Source: Istiophorus platypterus
Taxonomy: Eukaryota; Chordata; Actinopteri; Istiophoriformes; Istiophoridae
Direction of reading: 5' to 3'
Length of the DNA: 64,000 nucleotides
Assembly (NCBI GenBank): GCA_016859345.1
Contig: CM029123.1
Coordinates: 2,865,501-2,929,500, forward strand
Shown here: piece by piece, positions 1-12,700 of the stretch
How the letters are laid out: every line of letters begins with the position of its first letter
Numbering within the stretch: the stretch's first letter is position 1
Program-made: the position numbers and the translations under genes
The notes under the pieces: model-generated
Told to the model about the DNA's origin: nothing
Database searches by the model: none
What the model saw: the letters and a program-made list of their open reading frames with translations, nothing else

Positions 1-424
1 GTATGTGGAATGAAGTTATTGTGTGTGTTACACTGAACAGGAAAGGGTAGTGTGTGTTCTCAGTTTCTCCTTGAGGATATGTCTACATTAAGGTTAACCA
101 ATTCCACTGCTGGCAGACATATCAGTAATTAAAGGGTTGTTAACTTTGATACTGGAAGATATACTTGACCTTCCACCAAAAGTTGCTGCAGTAAAAATTA
201 GGGGCATTCTGTGATTATTAATTTTTCAAAAGGAATTTTAAAAATATTTTATGTTTCTCTGTGATATTTTGAGGACATGTAAGTCATATCTTCCAGGGTG
301 AAATTTAGGTGTTTTAAATATGCATGCACCTACCGGGGATCTTCCTTGAAGTCTGGGTGGCCTATGACTATTTCATGTTTTTTTCTGCAGTCATGCACCA
401 CAGAGCCCTCAGGCTCCATACGCA

Positions 425-665
425 CAAATGATGTTTAGTGTGTTTGCACTAAACATAAAGTAGAGCTGAGGCCAATGGGAATGTAATTAGTTTTGCAGGT
501 AGTTAGTCATAAACTGAAGTAGTGAAAATATTAAAACTTTGACCTGATGATAGAACTAGACGAATAGTCAGGGGGACGAAAGCTTTAACTAATCACTGAT
601 GTGCCATTTTTCATGGAAATCCATCTTATAGTAGTCAAGAAATTTAATTCTCAACCAGGTTAACC
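425..665 (+). repeat. Teleost interspersed repeat, copy 1
   Basis: The text around 'gtagagctgaggccaatggg', 'tttgacctgatgat' and 'catggaaatccatc' matches a repeat I recognise from many fish genomes. A related and differently truncated copy lies at about 17,590-17,960. I cannot name its class; recognition is from memory and divergence is high, so the ends are approximate. Confidence 0.5.
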
Positions 666-2453
666 CACTACTGCTAATACTAGTGGTATTAAAATTCTGT
701 CACTGGTAGCCAGTCACATAAACAGCCAGACAGAAGCCTGTACACCAAAAGCTACAAATAGCTAATGGCCGACATTAGCATTCTAATGTCTACTTCTTAT
801 CTAACAAGATCCACAAATTGGAGAAAGCTGAACATTGGCGTGCTGAACAAGAGGCAAAACAAACATCCACCAAGGAAAAGTGCAGTAATGATATCAGTTT
901 GCAGGCTAGTTGGCTAACAGACTACTCAGCTGTAGCACACAGCAAAGATTTAAAAATTGTCTGAATGTCAACACTTTGTCCTTGTTCTTCAGTACCACTG
1001 CTAATAAAATGCTGTCTGTACACAAACATGGGCTCACTTACAGAGAGAGTAAAGTTATTTTCTGTAATTTTCCTATTTCTTCATTTCCATACCAAAAACC
1101 GATGTAAAAAATGTAAAATAAAAATCACAAAAAAGTAGTTAATTTAGCACATTGATCTTCTACATATCATATTAAAAGAAGCAGTCTGCAAAGTTGTTTT
1201 TTTTTTTTTTTTTAAGTTTATCTGTTTTTTTGTTTGTTTTTTTTTTTGCATCATATTTTGCTTTTTTGCCAAAATAAACAGTTTGGTTTAGCAGAACCTC
1301 ACTTGAGCAGAAGTGTTTCTTTTTGTAAATAATATTGTTTGTGTACAAATGGGTAGGATGTTCACTGCATACAGGTGTGCATCCCTTTTTCTATTAATAC
1401 CAGCTTAGTTGTGGGTATGTGCAGCTTTACGCATGCTTTGATAAAAGAGGCCCCTGGTTGTCAGCTGCGGTGCATGGTGGGTTGTCGGAGTTTGAGGTTT
1501 AATTGAAAAATTATCTGGTGTGTTTGGGTGTGCTTTGGTGCTGTGTACCTGCACATACGCCTGCATGTTTGCTAACTTCCCAGTGTCTGTGTCTGTGTGT
1601 GAAAGAGCGTGCGTATGCGTGGGGTAGTGCGGTAGGTGGAATAATGAAGTGGATTATGAGTCAACCAGCAGTGAGATGAGGAGGAACGGATCAATAACTA
1701 GATATGCGCAAGCATGTAAGAGTGCAGCAGAGTGAGGAGAGAGGTTGGGATATGGAATGACATTTTTTTTCTGGAGATCAAAGGTCTGGCAGAAAAAGAG
1801 ACAGAAGATGAAAATAGTGAGATTAAGGTGAAGAAAGATGAAATTCAACAACAAACAGTCATTTTATTTGTTTTAATCATTTGATCAAATCCCATGTATA
1901 TTTTTTATCATACTTCTACTTTTACAGTCACATTTTAGTATATTTCAGTCCTTGCTCTTTGCCTTGTTACCACTTCCTGCTGAGAGGGATTTATTTGTTG
2001 AAATAAAACAAGATGTATGTATGAGGACTTACTATAGGAGAGACTGGAGGGTTAGAGTTAGAGGTATTCAGACAGACAGAAATATAAGATAGGCATTGTA
2101 GTAAGACTCTCTTCTCTGACTCTCCTTTCTTGATGTCAAATCAGTTGTCTCTTCTTGAGAAAAATGGTTTGTAATCAGAAGAATACATCCCACCAGAGGT
2201 ATTCTATGACAGTCTGGTCCTGATGGGCTTCACAAATCAAAGCTAAACCCTTCTACTGCTCTTTCTAAAGTTCCCAAATTAATTTTGGCTTTGTCAGCTC
2301 CCATCTGAAGGATTGGTTTTGTGCATTTTTTGTTTGTTTTGTGTTTTATTTTTCGCAGATTTCATTTTGTTTGTGAAAGTTTTGGACGGATACTCACTCT
2401 CAATGACTTGATTTTATTTTTGGTTTTCATCTGTTAGGGTTTGTAGTGTGTAT

Positions 2454-2454
<1 letters not shown>

Positions 2455-2510
<56 letters not shown>
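2455..2510 (+). repeat. (GT)n microsatellite
   Basis: Uninterrupted GT dinucleotide run of about 55 bases. The apparent Val/Cys-repeat reading frames over it are artefacts. Confidence 0.95.
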
Positions 2511-2513
<3 letters not shown>

Positions 2514-4706
2514 CCATCTATATCCGTCAGCTCAGTGTGGAGGCTACAACTGAGATGGAAAAGGAAAAGAAAGCCAAGCCAAAGTCTCTGCTGGAAACCA
2601 CAAAAAAGAACAGATTGTCTGAAGAACCTGGCTGGGGCCGGCAGCCTTTTTTCTATTTCTCCCTCTAGATCTGCCTGGTGTCTCGGATTTTCTCCTTGTG
2701 TCTCAGATCTCTCCCATCATCCTAGGTTTTCCTTCTAAGATATTGCCTGTCAATCAAACTGTGGTTTTACATAATGTACATTTAAGTTACTATAGATTGT
2801 GGTCTAGTCTTTAATTGCCCGGCCTTTGAAACCACCGGTTCTTATGCTTACTACCCAGTTCTTACTCTTTTTCAAAAACAATTAATTAAATTAAAGCAAG
2901 GAACAGATTACCATATGTAATATGAAAGGTGTCACTCCTAGTGCTGGGCCCACAAGAAATAGGTACCCAATTCAGCAGTTTCCCCTTTTGCTTCTTTTTT
3001 TTCTATTGCATCTTTCAGGTCATTGTTTGGGTTCCTATTTCTCATCAGCCTTGTATCCAAATGCAGTTTTTTTGCAGAAAAACCGTTGAAAGTTTGAAAA
3101 ACAAACACAAAGCACCTACCATGAAGTAAAATATCTTCCTTTTGAACTTCCACTTTCCACTTGTTTGAGTTAATATATTATTCCATTAAGACACAGACTT
3201 GTCTGTGAGTGTATGATTGTGTGCGTGTTTGTGTGTGAATCCAGCAATTCACCTGTCACTATTTAATATTTTTACTACCCTCTGTTATGTTTACAGGACA
3301 CTAGAGCTATGTAAAACTTTCACAAACTACAAATATTGTAAATGTTATATGAATTTGAACATGTACAGTATATAAATATTGTCATTGTTTTTGGGTGTTG
3401 TTTCTATTTGTGTCCAGTATCTTCAGAATGACTTATCCATCCGTGGAAAGTTTCAACTGTTTATTCACAAACTGAGGGGTAACACTGCATCATGTTTCTG
3501 ATTCACTTGCTGTAGAATCACTTGCGTCTTGGAAAGACATTGTACAATACTGGTGTATGTTCATGTATATTCATGGATTTTTCATCAAGTCTGACTTAGA
3601 GACTGACAACAGTTGACAAGGACAGTCTTGTAAACAAACACCGTGAAGATTACTGAAATTGCATTTCTCCCTCTGGACAAACATCTCCCTTTGCATGTGT
3701 GAAGTTTACTGCAGAACTGGTGCTAGTCCTTACTTTGGCACAGGCCATGTTTATTTTTAAATTTGCTTTTTGTTAACGCTGAAAAAATGCAGTGTCCATA
3801 CATCAAAGGAAGCAGTGGGTCATTTTAGTCACTTACAGATACACAATAATAATGATAAATAATTCAAATCTGGTCAACTTTTCGCATCCTATAGTCCATC
3901 CTGTTGAGTTTAGCAGCATCATGTGTACCCAACAGCTCCATAAACTCAGCAGTATGTTACTTGTGTAAACACTGGTATAAAACCCATAATCCTCTCCAAA
4001 CCTAAGAAAAATAAGCCTCACTTTTTTTCTTTCTTGTATTTCACAATAATCCAGATTCTAAGTAAAGAGGGATTTTACTCAACAAGATCTAATATAATTA
4101 CTAATATACCATGAAAAAATGGTTTAGGTTATGGAGGAAGAAAGCCAAGTTTAAAAGATATTGGAACAACTGTCAAATTCAAACCGTCAAAGTTTCAACC
4201 TGCAACATTATTGGTGAAATCTGTTAGATTACAACACAGAATTAGTTCATCTGTAGCTGGTTAGATCTAAGATGAAGAAATACCTTGAGTTTTCTCTATA
4301 TGAATAGAATTAAAGGATCTAACGAATTGTGTATAAATGTAAAGCAGGAATAAAAAGCCAGAAGTTACCTTCCTTGTTATACTGCACAGTCATGACATGC
4401 TTTTGCCAATGACTTGACATCAAATAAGCAGAAATAAACCTTTAATTTCCATTTAATGTATGTAAAATGGGGGAGCATTATAAAAATTAAGTGTACCATA
4501 TATCAGCTCTAATGATTTAGATTATCATACGAGGAGGGATTTACTGAGAACATTTGCAATAAATGATATAAGTAAATCCCTCTTAGATTTGCTTCAGCTA
4601 TGAGTCTGTCTTAGAGATGCAGCTAATGGGGGAGAGACTTCTTATATTCACGTGAAAGATGTGTATATGATTTATATACAGGTAATTTACAGTGTATCAC
4701 ATTGTT

Positions 4707-4740
4707 AAAACAAACAAACAAACAAACAAACAAAAAAACA
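4707..4740 (+). repeat. (AAAC)n microsatellite
   Basis: Tandem caaa units followed by an A-rich tail. It could be the 3' tail of an unrecognised retroposon, but no body is visible. Confidence 0.8.
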
Positions 4741-5403
4741 GTCCAAACAAAGTTAAACTAACGTGTAATTAATTTAAGTCAATTTCAATACAGCCAACAT
4801 CCCCTTATCCTATTCACCATTAAAAAATTCACTAAGACAAAATGCAAATGCTCACTAAAGTTAGAAAACTGCTTTGCCATTATTCTTCCATTTATGGTGT
4901 CAAATCCAAACTCCTTCCTCCTCTTATGTTATTTGGTATCATGATTATCCATTCAGCAAGGAACAATAATTTACTAATTTTGCATTAGCAGATAACAGCA
5001 ACAGAAAAGTTTACTAATGTGGCAGATGGCATCTTAGCACCGCCCATTGCTGGGGCATAAGAAACAGTATGTTGCACACACTGTATAAGCTGCTGAATTT
5101 GAACAGAAGATTACAGATTTAATATGTAACCCACAATAAAATGATAGTTTGCGTTATTGGGAAATGCGGCAGCCCAAAAACAGACATATGTGATTTAGTA
5201 TCACAGATGAAACAGAGCCATCAACACAGGAGACTCTACCTCACAACAGTGGAATAGATCTTTTGAAAAGCTAGTGTGTATGTGAAGAAGGATAATTACT
5301 GTTACTTCTCTGTTTAACGCATTGATGGCAGAAACTGACTGTATGGAAAGCAGTCTCATGTGAGATATCACAAAGTCAAGCTGATTAAACAAACAGGATC
5401 ATC

Positions 5404-5560
5404 CACTGAGTAAATGTAATTTACTCAGTGAATAAATGTAATCATTCAGCAGACATTTTTATCCAAAGCAACTTACAAGCTTAAGTACAATAGGAGGCCT
5501 TGAAGTAAATATTCAACACTAGATCACTGACATATAAACACTGCAGTAAACTATTAATTG
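5404..5560 (+). repeat. Teleost interspersed repeat with terminal 12-bp hairpin
   Basis: A 12-bp perfect inverted repeat with a 3-base loop (5,404-5,430) is followed by 'cattcagcagacatttttat' and 'ccaaagcaacttacaa', a motif pair seen in very many fish dispersed repeats. Family and boundaries cannot be assigned by eye. Confidence 0.5.
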
Positions 5561-6999
5561 CAGGTACAGAAACTAATTGAAGCTGCATTATGTAGAATTT
5601 TAGTGTTAAATACACTTACTCACATACTCTGAATGACAAAGCCAGCTTCAATAACTTATTCTAATATGGTGACTATTATTAATTTGTTTTAATTTTTGTA
5701 TTTACTTATTAATTCATTTGTTTTTTTTTTCCAGATATTGGGGAAGTAAGATGAGTAACAGCAGCTTGCCAGTTGCTAGTTTTGCTATTTATTGAAATTT
5801 AGATACATGGCTGTTGTATTGTTTTCCCTTGCCCTCCTTATTTCTTTAGCAGCCTCCAGCAAGACTCAAACTAGATTCTCACTGGAGAAACACTAGTGAA
5901 GTCAGAAACAGTAAAGGCCAAAGAATGAAAAAATGGCCACAGAGAAATGCCTCGGTGATGCTAACCTTTACTCAGACTCACAAATTGACAAAAAGAAGAA
6001 GAGAGAAAAGAGCAGAGTGTTCCATCTAGATGAGTAACCTTTTCTCCAGCCACCATCATATGACTGGGACCAATGTCTTTGTGTTTGTAAGGGTGTGTGA
6101 TTGTGTGCAGGTATTTGGTGTGTAAGTGTTATTAGAGCGGTGAGATGCCAGTGTGCTATCTGAGTGAGTGTGTGAATTTTTTTTTTTTTCCAACCAGAGG
6201 GGATGCTATGAATCTTTGCATTCACATGTGCATATTTATGTATGAATGTGCATGTGAATATAGTAACAGAGGGAAAGGAAAGGAAATTATGATGCTGTTG
6301 CATTATGCGTTACACTATGTGTGGCGCTATTTTTGAGGTGAGAGCTGTATGAGTGTGTGTGGGTGGTGAGTGTGCACATGCATGTGTGCGTGTGTGCAGA
6401 ACAGAGAGGCAGGTTGACATTTCCAACCAGCCTGTTTATGACTGGAGGCAATGAGCGGCCACACGGCGACATCACCTCCTGGTTGGCTTGGGTCTCATTA
6501 TACAGGAAAGGCTGAAAGACTGAGAGAGAGACAGACGGAGAGAAAGGATGACTTTTATACAAGGAAAGTGAGGGATTTTGTGTAAAATGTTGATCTTTTG
6601 CACTATTGCTTTGAGCGATATGGTTCTTTGCTTTCATGCCAATAAAATATATTTCCTGAGAGAGAGGAGAGATGAGAGATGTAGAGACATAAAGGCAGAA
6701 ACAGGAAGATGCAGTGCTGAATGTCCGCAAATGTCACTGTTATTCATTATATGTAGTTGAAAGCCTCGTAATGTGAATCCTGACAGGGTCCCACCTAGTA
6801 CAGTGAAAAGCGAGGTTGGAATTCATCTAGATTTTTGGCTTTTGAGATTTTAATAATTTTCCTCCTTGACAAGCACATAAGTGTCTATCAGTAGTGTTGG
6901 AAGAAGTATTAAGATTTTACTTGAAGGTGGACTAATCAATATTTCTTTTATAATAACAATGAAACCAGTTGTTATGTGTAATGTGAAAGAGGTCACTGA

Positions 7000-7260
7000 T
7001 AGTAAATCCACAAACAGTTATCACCCAACCATGCCTTTCTCCTCAGCTGTACTAAACTTTCTTGCCTCTTTTAGCTCATTGTTTCGGTTTTGCAGCCTTT
7101 ATACCTGGCTCTCATTTACCTCATCTCCAGCAGCATCAAGAAGCTTTTGTCAGCAAAACACACATTTAGGGAAGGCTAGTATTTTTTTTTCTGGAGTTGG
7201 TCAGATGAACAGAAACATGACAAATGAATGCTAATGTAGTTCTGTGTCTGCTGAATGTGC
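7000..7260 (+). repeat. Possible degenerate interspersed repeat
   Basis: The segments 'tagctcattgtttcggtttt' and 'aaatgaatgctaatgtag' resemble a common fish dispersed repeat. A weakly similar stretch lies at about 2,930-3,130 ('caggtcattgtttgggttcc'). Assignment is tentative. Confidence 0.3.
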
Positions 7261-8867
7261 TCAGTTTGCTTTGGTGCTCTAGGTTAATGAAAAGTTTCTT
7301 AAAGGAGCTTCAAGGATAAAAAAGTAGAAATAAAATATTGCAGTAGCGCCTCTTTGCATTGTACATTCCATCAGAATGTAATTAAAGAAAACTGATATGC
7401 TTAAACTGAATGTATTTATGACACAGAACAGAGACCATTTTTCAGAGTGTTATAATATTGTACTATATAAAATTCATTATTGGAATACCAACATTGAGGC
7501 ATTAACATGTTTGCAGCATTGCAGCTGGTTAAGGTGGCGCTAGTTTCACTTGCTGTACTTTATATGGTGTTGTAGAGTTTCATCAACAGTATAACAATGG
7601 ATATCCTGTAAAACTGTATGTGCATATTAACTGGAATAAAGTCTAGTAAGAGTAAAAATACAATAGACCCTGAGCAAATTTAATGTCCTTGGTTACTTTC
7701 CATCACTGCATCTCCAGTATCTCTCTTCTATCATGTATTCTAGACTTCATCCAAGATTTTCAACAGCTAATATTCAGACTGAAATAATGCAAATGAACCA
7801 CTGACATGAGGGCAAGCTGGTTTATGGCAAGAGAATCTGCATAGGGCAATTTCAGTCTCTTCTTCTCCTTACTCTTCTTTCTTTCTTTTCCCACCTTGTC
7901 CTGGGGTTTCTCATTCTGCTCATATAAGATAACATGGACAACATATTCTGTGTCGTCTCCTTTCTGCTTTGGCTCTGAATCCATCTGAGTGCCATCACTA
8001 TAAAAGCACTAAGCAGCTTATCCTGCTCTTATAAAAAATATGCATATCTAAAAGCCACCTCGCCTCAAGATTTTAGCTACATGTTGTTGGAGTTTGCCAT
8101 ATGGGACCAGAAGACCAGAGCTAATGCATAAATATGGAGGCTTACAATAACCTGGTGTGCTGATATTCAGCATTTTAGAATATGAGTAAAGTATCGACAG
8201 TTTTCAAGGGAATGTCATCCTCATAAGGGTGTGAACATATTTAGAAAAATGTGTAGGATATTAAAGCATGATTTAATTATACTCTGAATTTTTTCCTCTT
8301 TTTTTTAAATATCCAATATTTATTGTATGCTTGTTGGTAACTCTCTCTAGCTGTTCTGCTCTTTTACTACCGAATTTCCAAATATATTGAAGAACTGTTA
8401 GAATCTAAAACTTTTTAGCAAATTGCAGCCTTTTATTATGAATGTGAATATGAATATGAATAATTTAAACAATTTAAAGAAGTAAAAACACTGTAACGTA
8501 CCTCACCCAATATACGTCATGCTACTATATGCTCTCCCGATCTTTTCTTCACTACTTCCATCAAAACTTTTGCTCCTAGGGTGGGGGCTTTACTCTTCAA
8601 TTTTCTCTGCCTCTTTCCATCTTTGTGCCTCCATCTTTATTTCATTATCCATCCACAGGAATGACAATGTTGGAGCTATCTTTGAACTCCATTCTTATGT
8701 GGTACATGTTTTTCTGAAATGCCACTTTTCATTTCAAGTGGCCTCTTCCGTCCTGCCTCACTTTTTCACTCCTGTTTTTTTTTCTCTCACGCCACCTCCC
8801 ACACTCCTTTTCTCACGTTGTCATCTACCTCTCACACTCCTCATTCAGTATCTCTGCTTTCTCACTT

Positions 8868-8911
8868 AAATGTCTTGCTATCTCTCCAAATGGAGAGATA
8901 GCAAGACATTT
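8868..8911. repeat. Perfect 21-bp-arm palindrome, 2-base loop
   Basis: Positions 8,868-8,888 are the exact reverse complement of 8,891-8,911, separated by 'aa'. The arm begins aaatgtcttgctatctctcc. It is followed by a run of C (about 8,921-8,931) and a short (CA)n tract to about 8,946. The loop is too short for a normal pre-miRNA. It could be a fold-back or template-switch product. Confidence 0.9.
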
Positions 8912-10449
8912 CTCCTAACACCCCCCCCCCCACACACACACACACATACACCCTCTTCCTCTGCCTTTGTAAGCATGCATCCCTCCCTCCCCTCCTTTCC
9001 CTCTACTATGCAGTATGTTTTTGTTTTTATATACTAGAAGACTTACCAAATATAATTTCCCTGTAATTTCTTACTTTGTCAAACTGCAACTGTGTATTTT
9101 TGTTGTCATTTCAAATGCTCCAGTTTTAGTCCATTTATTGTGCTACACAGCCATTCAACAACCCTTAATTATTCAGACTGTATTTTCAGTAATAATACTT
9201 GGTTGTTGTGCGTTTTCTGTGATTCTTTTCCCAAGAGTCGAATAGTGCAACACTTTCAGTACTTATAACATAATGGATCCTGCATATTTCTAAATACTTC
9301 CATACATATCTAAAGACATTGACTATCTTTTAGTGTGTTTCTAACTTATTTACCAGAAATCAATCATACTACTATAGTTATGCCCTCTCTGCAATTTTCC
9401 TGGGGTGTAGTGTGCGGTGTTTTTAAGTGTTCTTACAGGTAGCCATTTAATATTTTTCTAATGCACAATATGAAAACCAAAATGTGAAAGTTTGAAAATT
9501 TGCTAGAAATCATTGATTCATTACACATTCTCTTTTTTATTATTATTTCAACTTTTATTTATTGATATAATTTTTTTTTAGCAAAGTTTAGGGACGTATG
9601 CTAGCTTGCCTCATTCTTGTTGCATCATTAGAGGAGGCTTTTGTAATTTCCCTAGTATTCAAAGTTATAATTTTATGAATTATTATATTAAAAAAATCTA
9701 AAGGGTCAGTCTTCTCTTAGTTTGACAGATGGGTGATGCTGCCAGATTAAAAAGTTTTTTGTTTGTTTTTTTTGTTGGTTGTTTTTTTGTTTTTTTAGAT
9801 GCCACACTAAGGAAATTAACCAGTGCTTGACTTCCATTTACGTATATTCGATGATTTTGTCTAAAGTGTTCAAGTGACATACATATGGAGTGCAATCCAA
9901 GGCACCACAGATCAAAGGGGAGATTGTGAGAATATGTTACAGCTTTTAGATCTTTTAGTACTGGAGAAGGGAACTGATTGTATGCGATAGAATCAAACTA
10001 CTGCAATGTTGCAGTATGATACAGTTTACGTGATGTTTTAATACCACATATCCCTGTGACCAGCTGGGATGTAGACTTTCTTTTATTGTAAACTTTTTTA
10101 TATTGTATGGTCCAATAAAAGGGTAAAGGTCAAAAATATCAATGCACAAGGAAACCTTTCATGCTTTGGGGTGTCTCGTATTGAGTGACATTAATTTGAC
10201 AACCATGAGAGACATGGTATTTGCTGTAATGCATCATCTAAACCAATTTCAATTCTATGTAAATTATTTAATACCATATTTAATTAATGGCATCATTTGG
10301 CTACCACAAAGGCAGGTTGTAAATATGGAAAATTAAAAAAAATATACAATGGTAAATGCAAAAATAGGAATTATATGAGAATTGAATAATTGTGATAAAA
10401 CATCATAAACCAGTCACTACAAATGAGGTTCTTTGGACCTGACAAGGCT

Positions 10450-10740
10450 TAAAGGGGCACTCCACCAGTTTTACTCATAGCATGAGCTCTACTTAGGCTG
10501 TGGAAATAGGTGTGTGTCTTTGGAGAAGCTTTGCCAAATCTTGCAAAAAGAGAAACATCACTAAAATAACCCTGATTATGTGAATAGGGTTATCACAGTT
10601 TGGATTGGAGACCACACATTTTTAACAGAAATCCTGCATTACAATTTGGGAGAGTGGATTCTTTTTTGGACATGGGCACTTGCCCGGCAGGAAACCACCA
10701 AAAGATGCTTTTGTTGCATTATGGTAAGTGTGGGATCAAT
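10450..10740 (+). repeat. Probable teleost dispersed repeat
   Basis: It begins with 'aaaggggcactccaccag' and includes a 'gaaaccaccaaaagatgctt' block. The opening is characteristic of a dispersed fish repeat present in introns and 3' regions of many genes. The class is not known to me, and the boundaries are approximate. Confidence 0.4.
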
Positions 10741-12404
10741 TGTTTTTGGAGCTTGATGTATACTGGGGTCTAAAAAATTCTTGGGCTGCATCGATTGTAA
10801 CTAATCTTATTCAGATCTGGTTCATGCTCTGCAACTTAGTGGAAGTGCAATACTAAGGACACCTTTCAGGAAAAAATCCATATCCATATCCAAATCCATA
10901 TTTATGCAGATATTTCACAGAGTACTATTTTTTCCTCTGCAGGACATTTTTCCCAGTTTACATTTATATTAACTTAAAACTACGCTCAGATGACTAAGTT
11001 TTAAGTTGTTACATTATACATACATACGTTATACTCCACAAGACTGGAATAGCTTAAGTTACAGTTTAATCACATCCATGCCCACAGAGAGAAATCCTCC
11101 CACTCCCTCACTGACTTCATTGTGGCAGAAGGAGGTAATCTATACCAGCTTGTCCTGTGGGCAAATGCATTAGGGCAGCAACACAAATTAACACAAGTTT
11201 GTGTTTGTGCATAACAAGAAATATGAACAGTGGCTCATTTCATTTTTGAAGCTGACAGTGTAATTTGATTTCCACCTGGAGTAGGGAGGAACTGAGAGAG
11301 GAAATAGAGAGGAAGAGGAGAGGAGATTGGACAGACAAGAAGCAGACATGGTAGATGAAAATGGTAGCGAGACGGAGAGTGATGCATGACTGTATGGAGA
11401 GATGCATAGATGGAGAAGGGGATCGCTGTGTTTAAACACTGAGGTGCAGCTAAATTTTGGTATTTGATTAGCTGGCATCTGATAGAGAGGGAGGGGGCCT
11501 TCAGTGTTTACTATAAAATATTTACAATAGACACCCCTAAATTACAACCTGTCACATGCTATGTTAACCAGCACCTGCTGTGTGTGTGTGTGTGTTGTGT
11601 TGTAGTACTGGAATGTGTAGTAATTAACAGAGCACTGACGTAGCTTGAGTTTGATCTTTTCTTTATATACTGTGTTTTATTCAATTAACCTTGATGTGTT
11701 ACTCATTATCACACAGTGCTCTGCCACCAGTTTATTTCTTTTCCCAGTGCTGCACAGATTATAATGACAGAGTTTGAAGGATGAGGATCTGATAGGTTTA
11801 ATAAATAGCATCAACACACACACAACACACAAACATTTGCTTCCCTCTGTAGATGTATGCTGGGCCCTTATCTCTCCTTCCCTCCTGCTCTCTCTCTGGT
11901 TTGTACTATTTAAATGGACATTTAACTTCTGCGGCATCAGGTAACTTACTGGGGATAAGTTGGTCCTTTCAAATGCAAATTCAGACACAAATAAAAATAG
12001 GCACACACTCATGTGCTTTAGCTGTCTCTGTAACTGAATTAGGTAGTGGATTACAAAGGTAAAATGATTCAATTGTGTTTTATGTTGTGTGTATTGGTGT
12101 GTCTGTAACCGCTTTCTAGACACACATTTGTGGGGAGGCCTCTAAGACTTTTCACTTGTCCTTTTTACTGGCTACATATACAAAATAGTTACAGTATGTT
12201 TATCTGGGTCAAGAGTAAACTTGTCATTAAACTGTTGCCCATTTACATATCCAACAAATACAGAGCAACATTAATATTAAGTGCACTCTGTTTTGGTCCC
12301 CACAAATTCATGAGGGAAAAATCTGGGCCTTAAGCAGTTATATGCTCCACTTTGTTCATTATCTACCTGTTAACTTTGTCTGTCTACAACTTGGTGCTGA
12401 GTAG

Positions 12405-12700
12405 GTAAATGATAAATGGACTGCACTTTTATAGCACTTTCTAGTCTTATCTACCACTCAAAGTGTTTCACACGACCGCCACATTCACCTATTCCCACAC
12501 GCATTCAACGTCTTCCTACAAACATACACTCACTCACATACCAATGATACATCTGAGGTATTGTGGGGCTCAGTATCTTGCCCAAGGAAACTTTTACATG
12601 CATACTGGAGAAGCTGGGGATCCGACCACCAACCTTCCGGTTATAAAAATTATTTCCTGCTGTACTTCCTGAGCCACAGTCACGGTTTTTGGCAGTGTCC
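12405..12700 (-). repeat. tRNA-like SINE family, copy A (reverse orientation)
   Basis: On the + strand it reads 'aaatggactgcacttttata', then 'cactcaaagtg', 'tcttgcccaagga' and 'ggggatccgaccaccaacct', ending in 'tgagccacagt'. Read in reverse, this starts with a tRNA-like 'tgtggctcagg' box-A region and a box-B-like 'ggtcggatccc', the expected pol III layout. Related copies sit at 34,285-34,570 (same orientation) and 42,175-42,345 (opposite orientation). Confidence 0.6.

Noticed and set aside
2448..2738. Open frames starting in the GT repeat
   Set aside because: The start lies in a microsatellite, and the tail resembles no protein. Same reasoning for 16,952-17,203 and 43,930-44,227.
6287..6730. 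147-codon minus-strand open frame
   Set aside because: Ser/His/Thr-rich translation of simple TG/CA-like sequence, with no domain and no splice context.
11677..12123. 148-codon minus-strand open frame
   Set aside because: No family resemblance, unsupported by neighbours, and inside the nlgn1 intron. Chance ORF.
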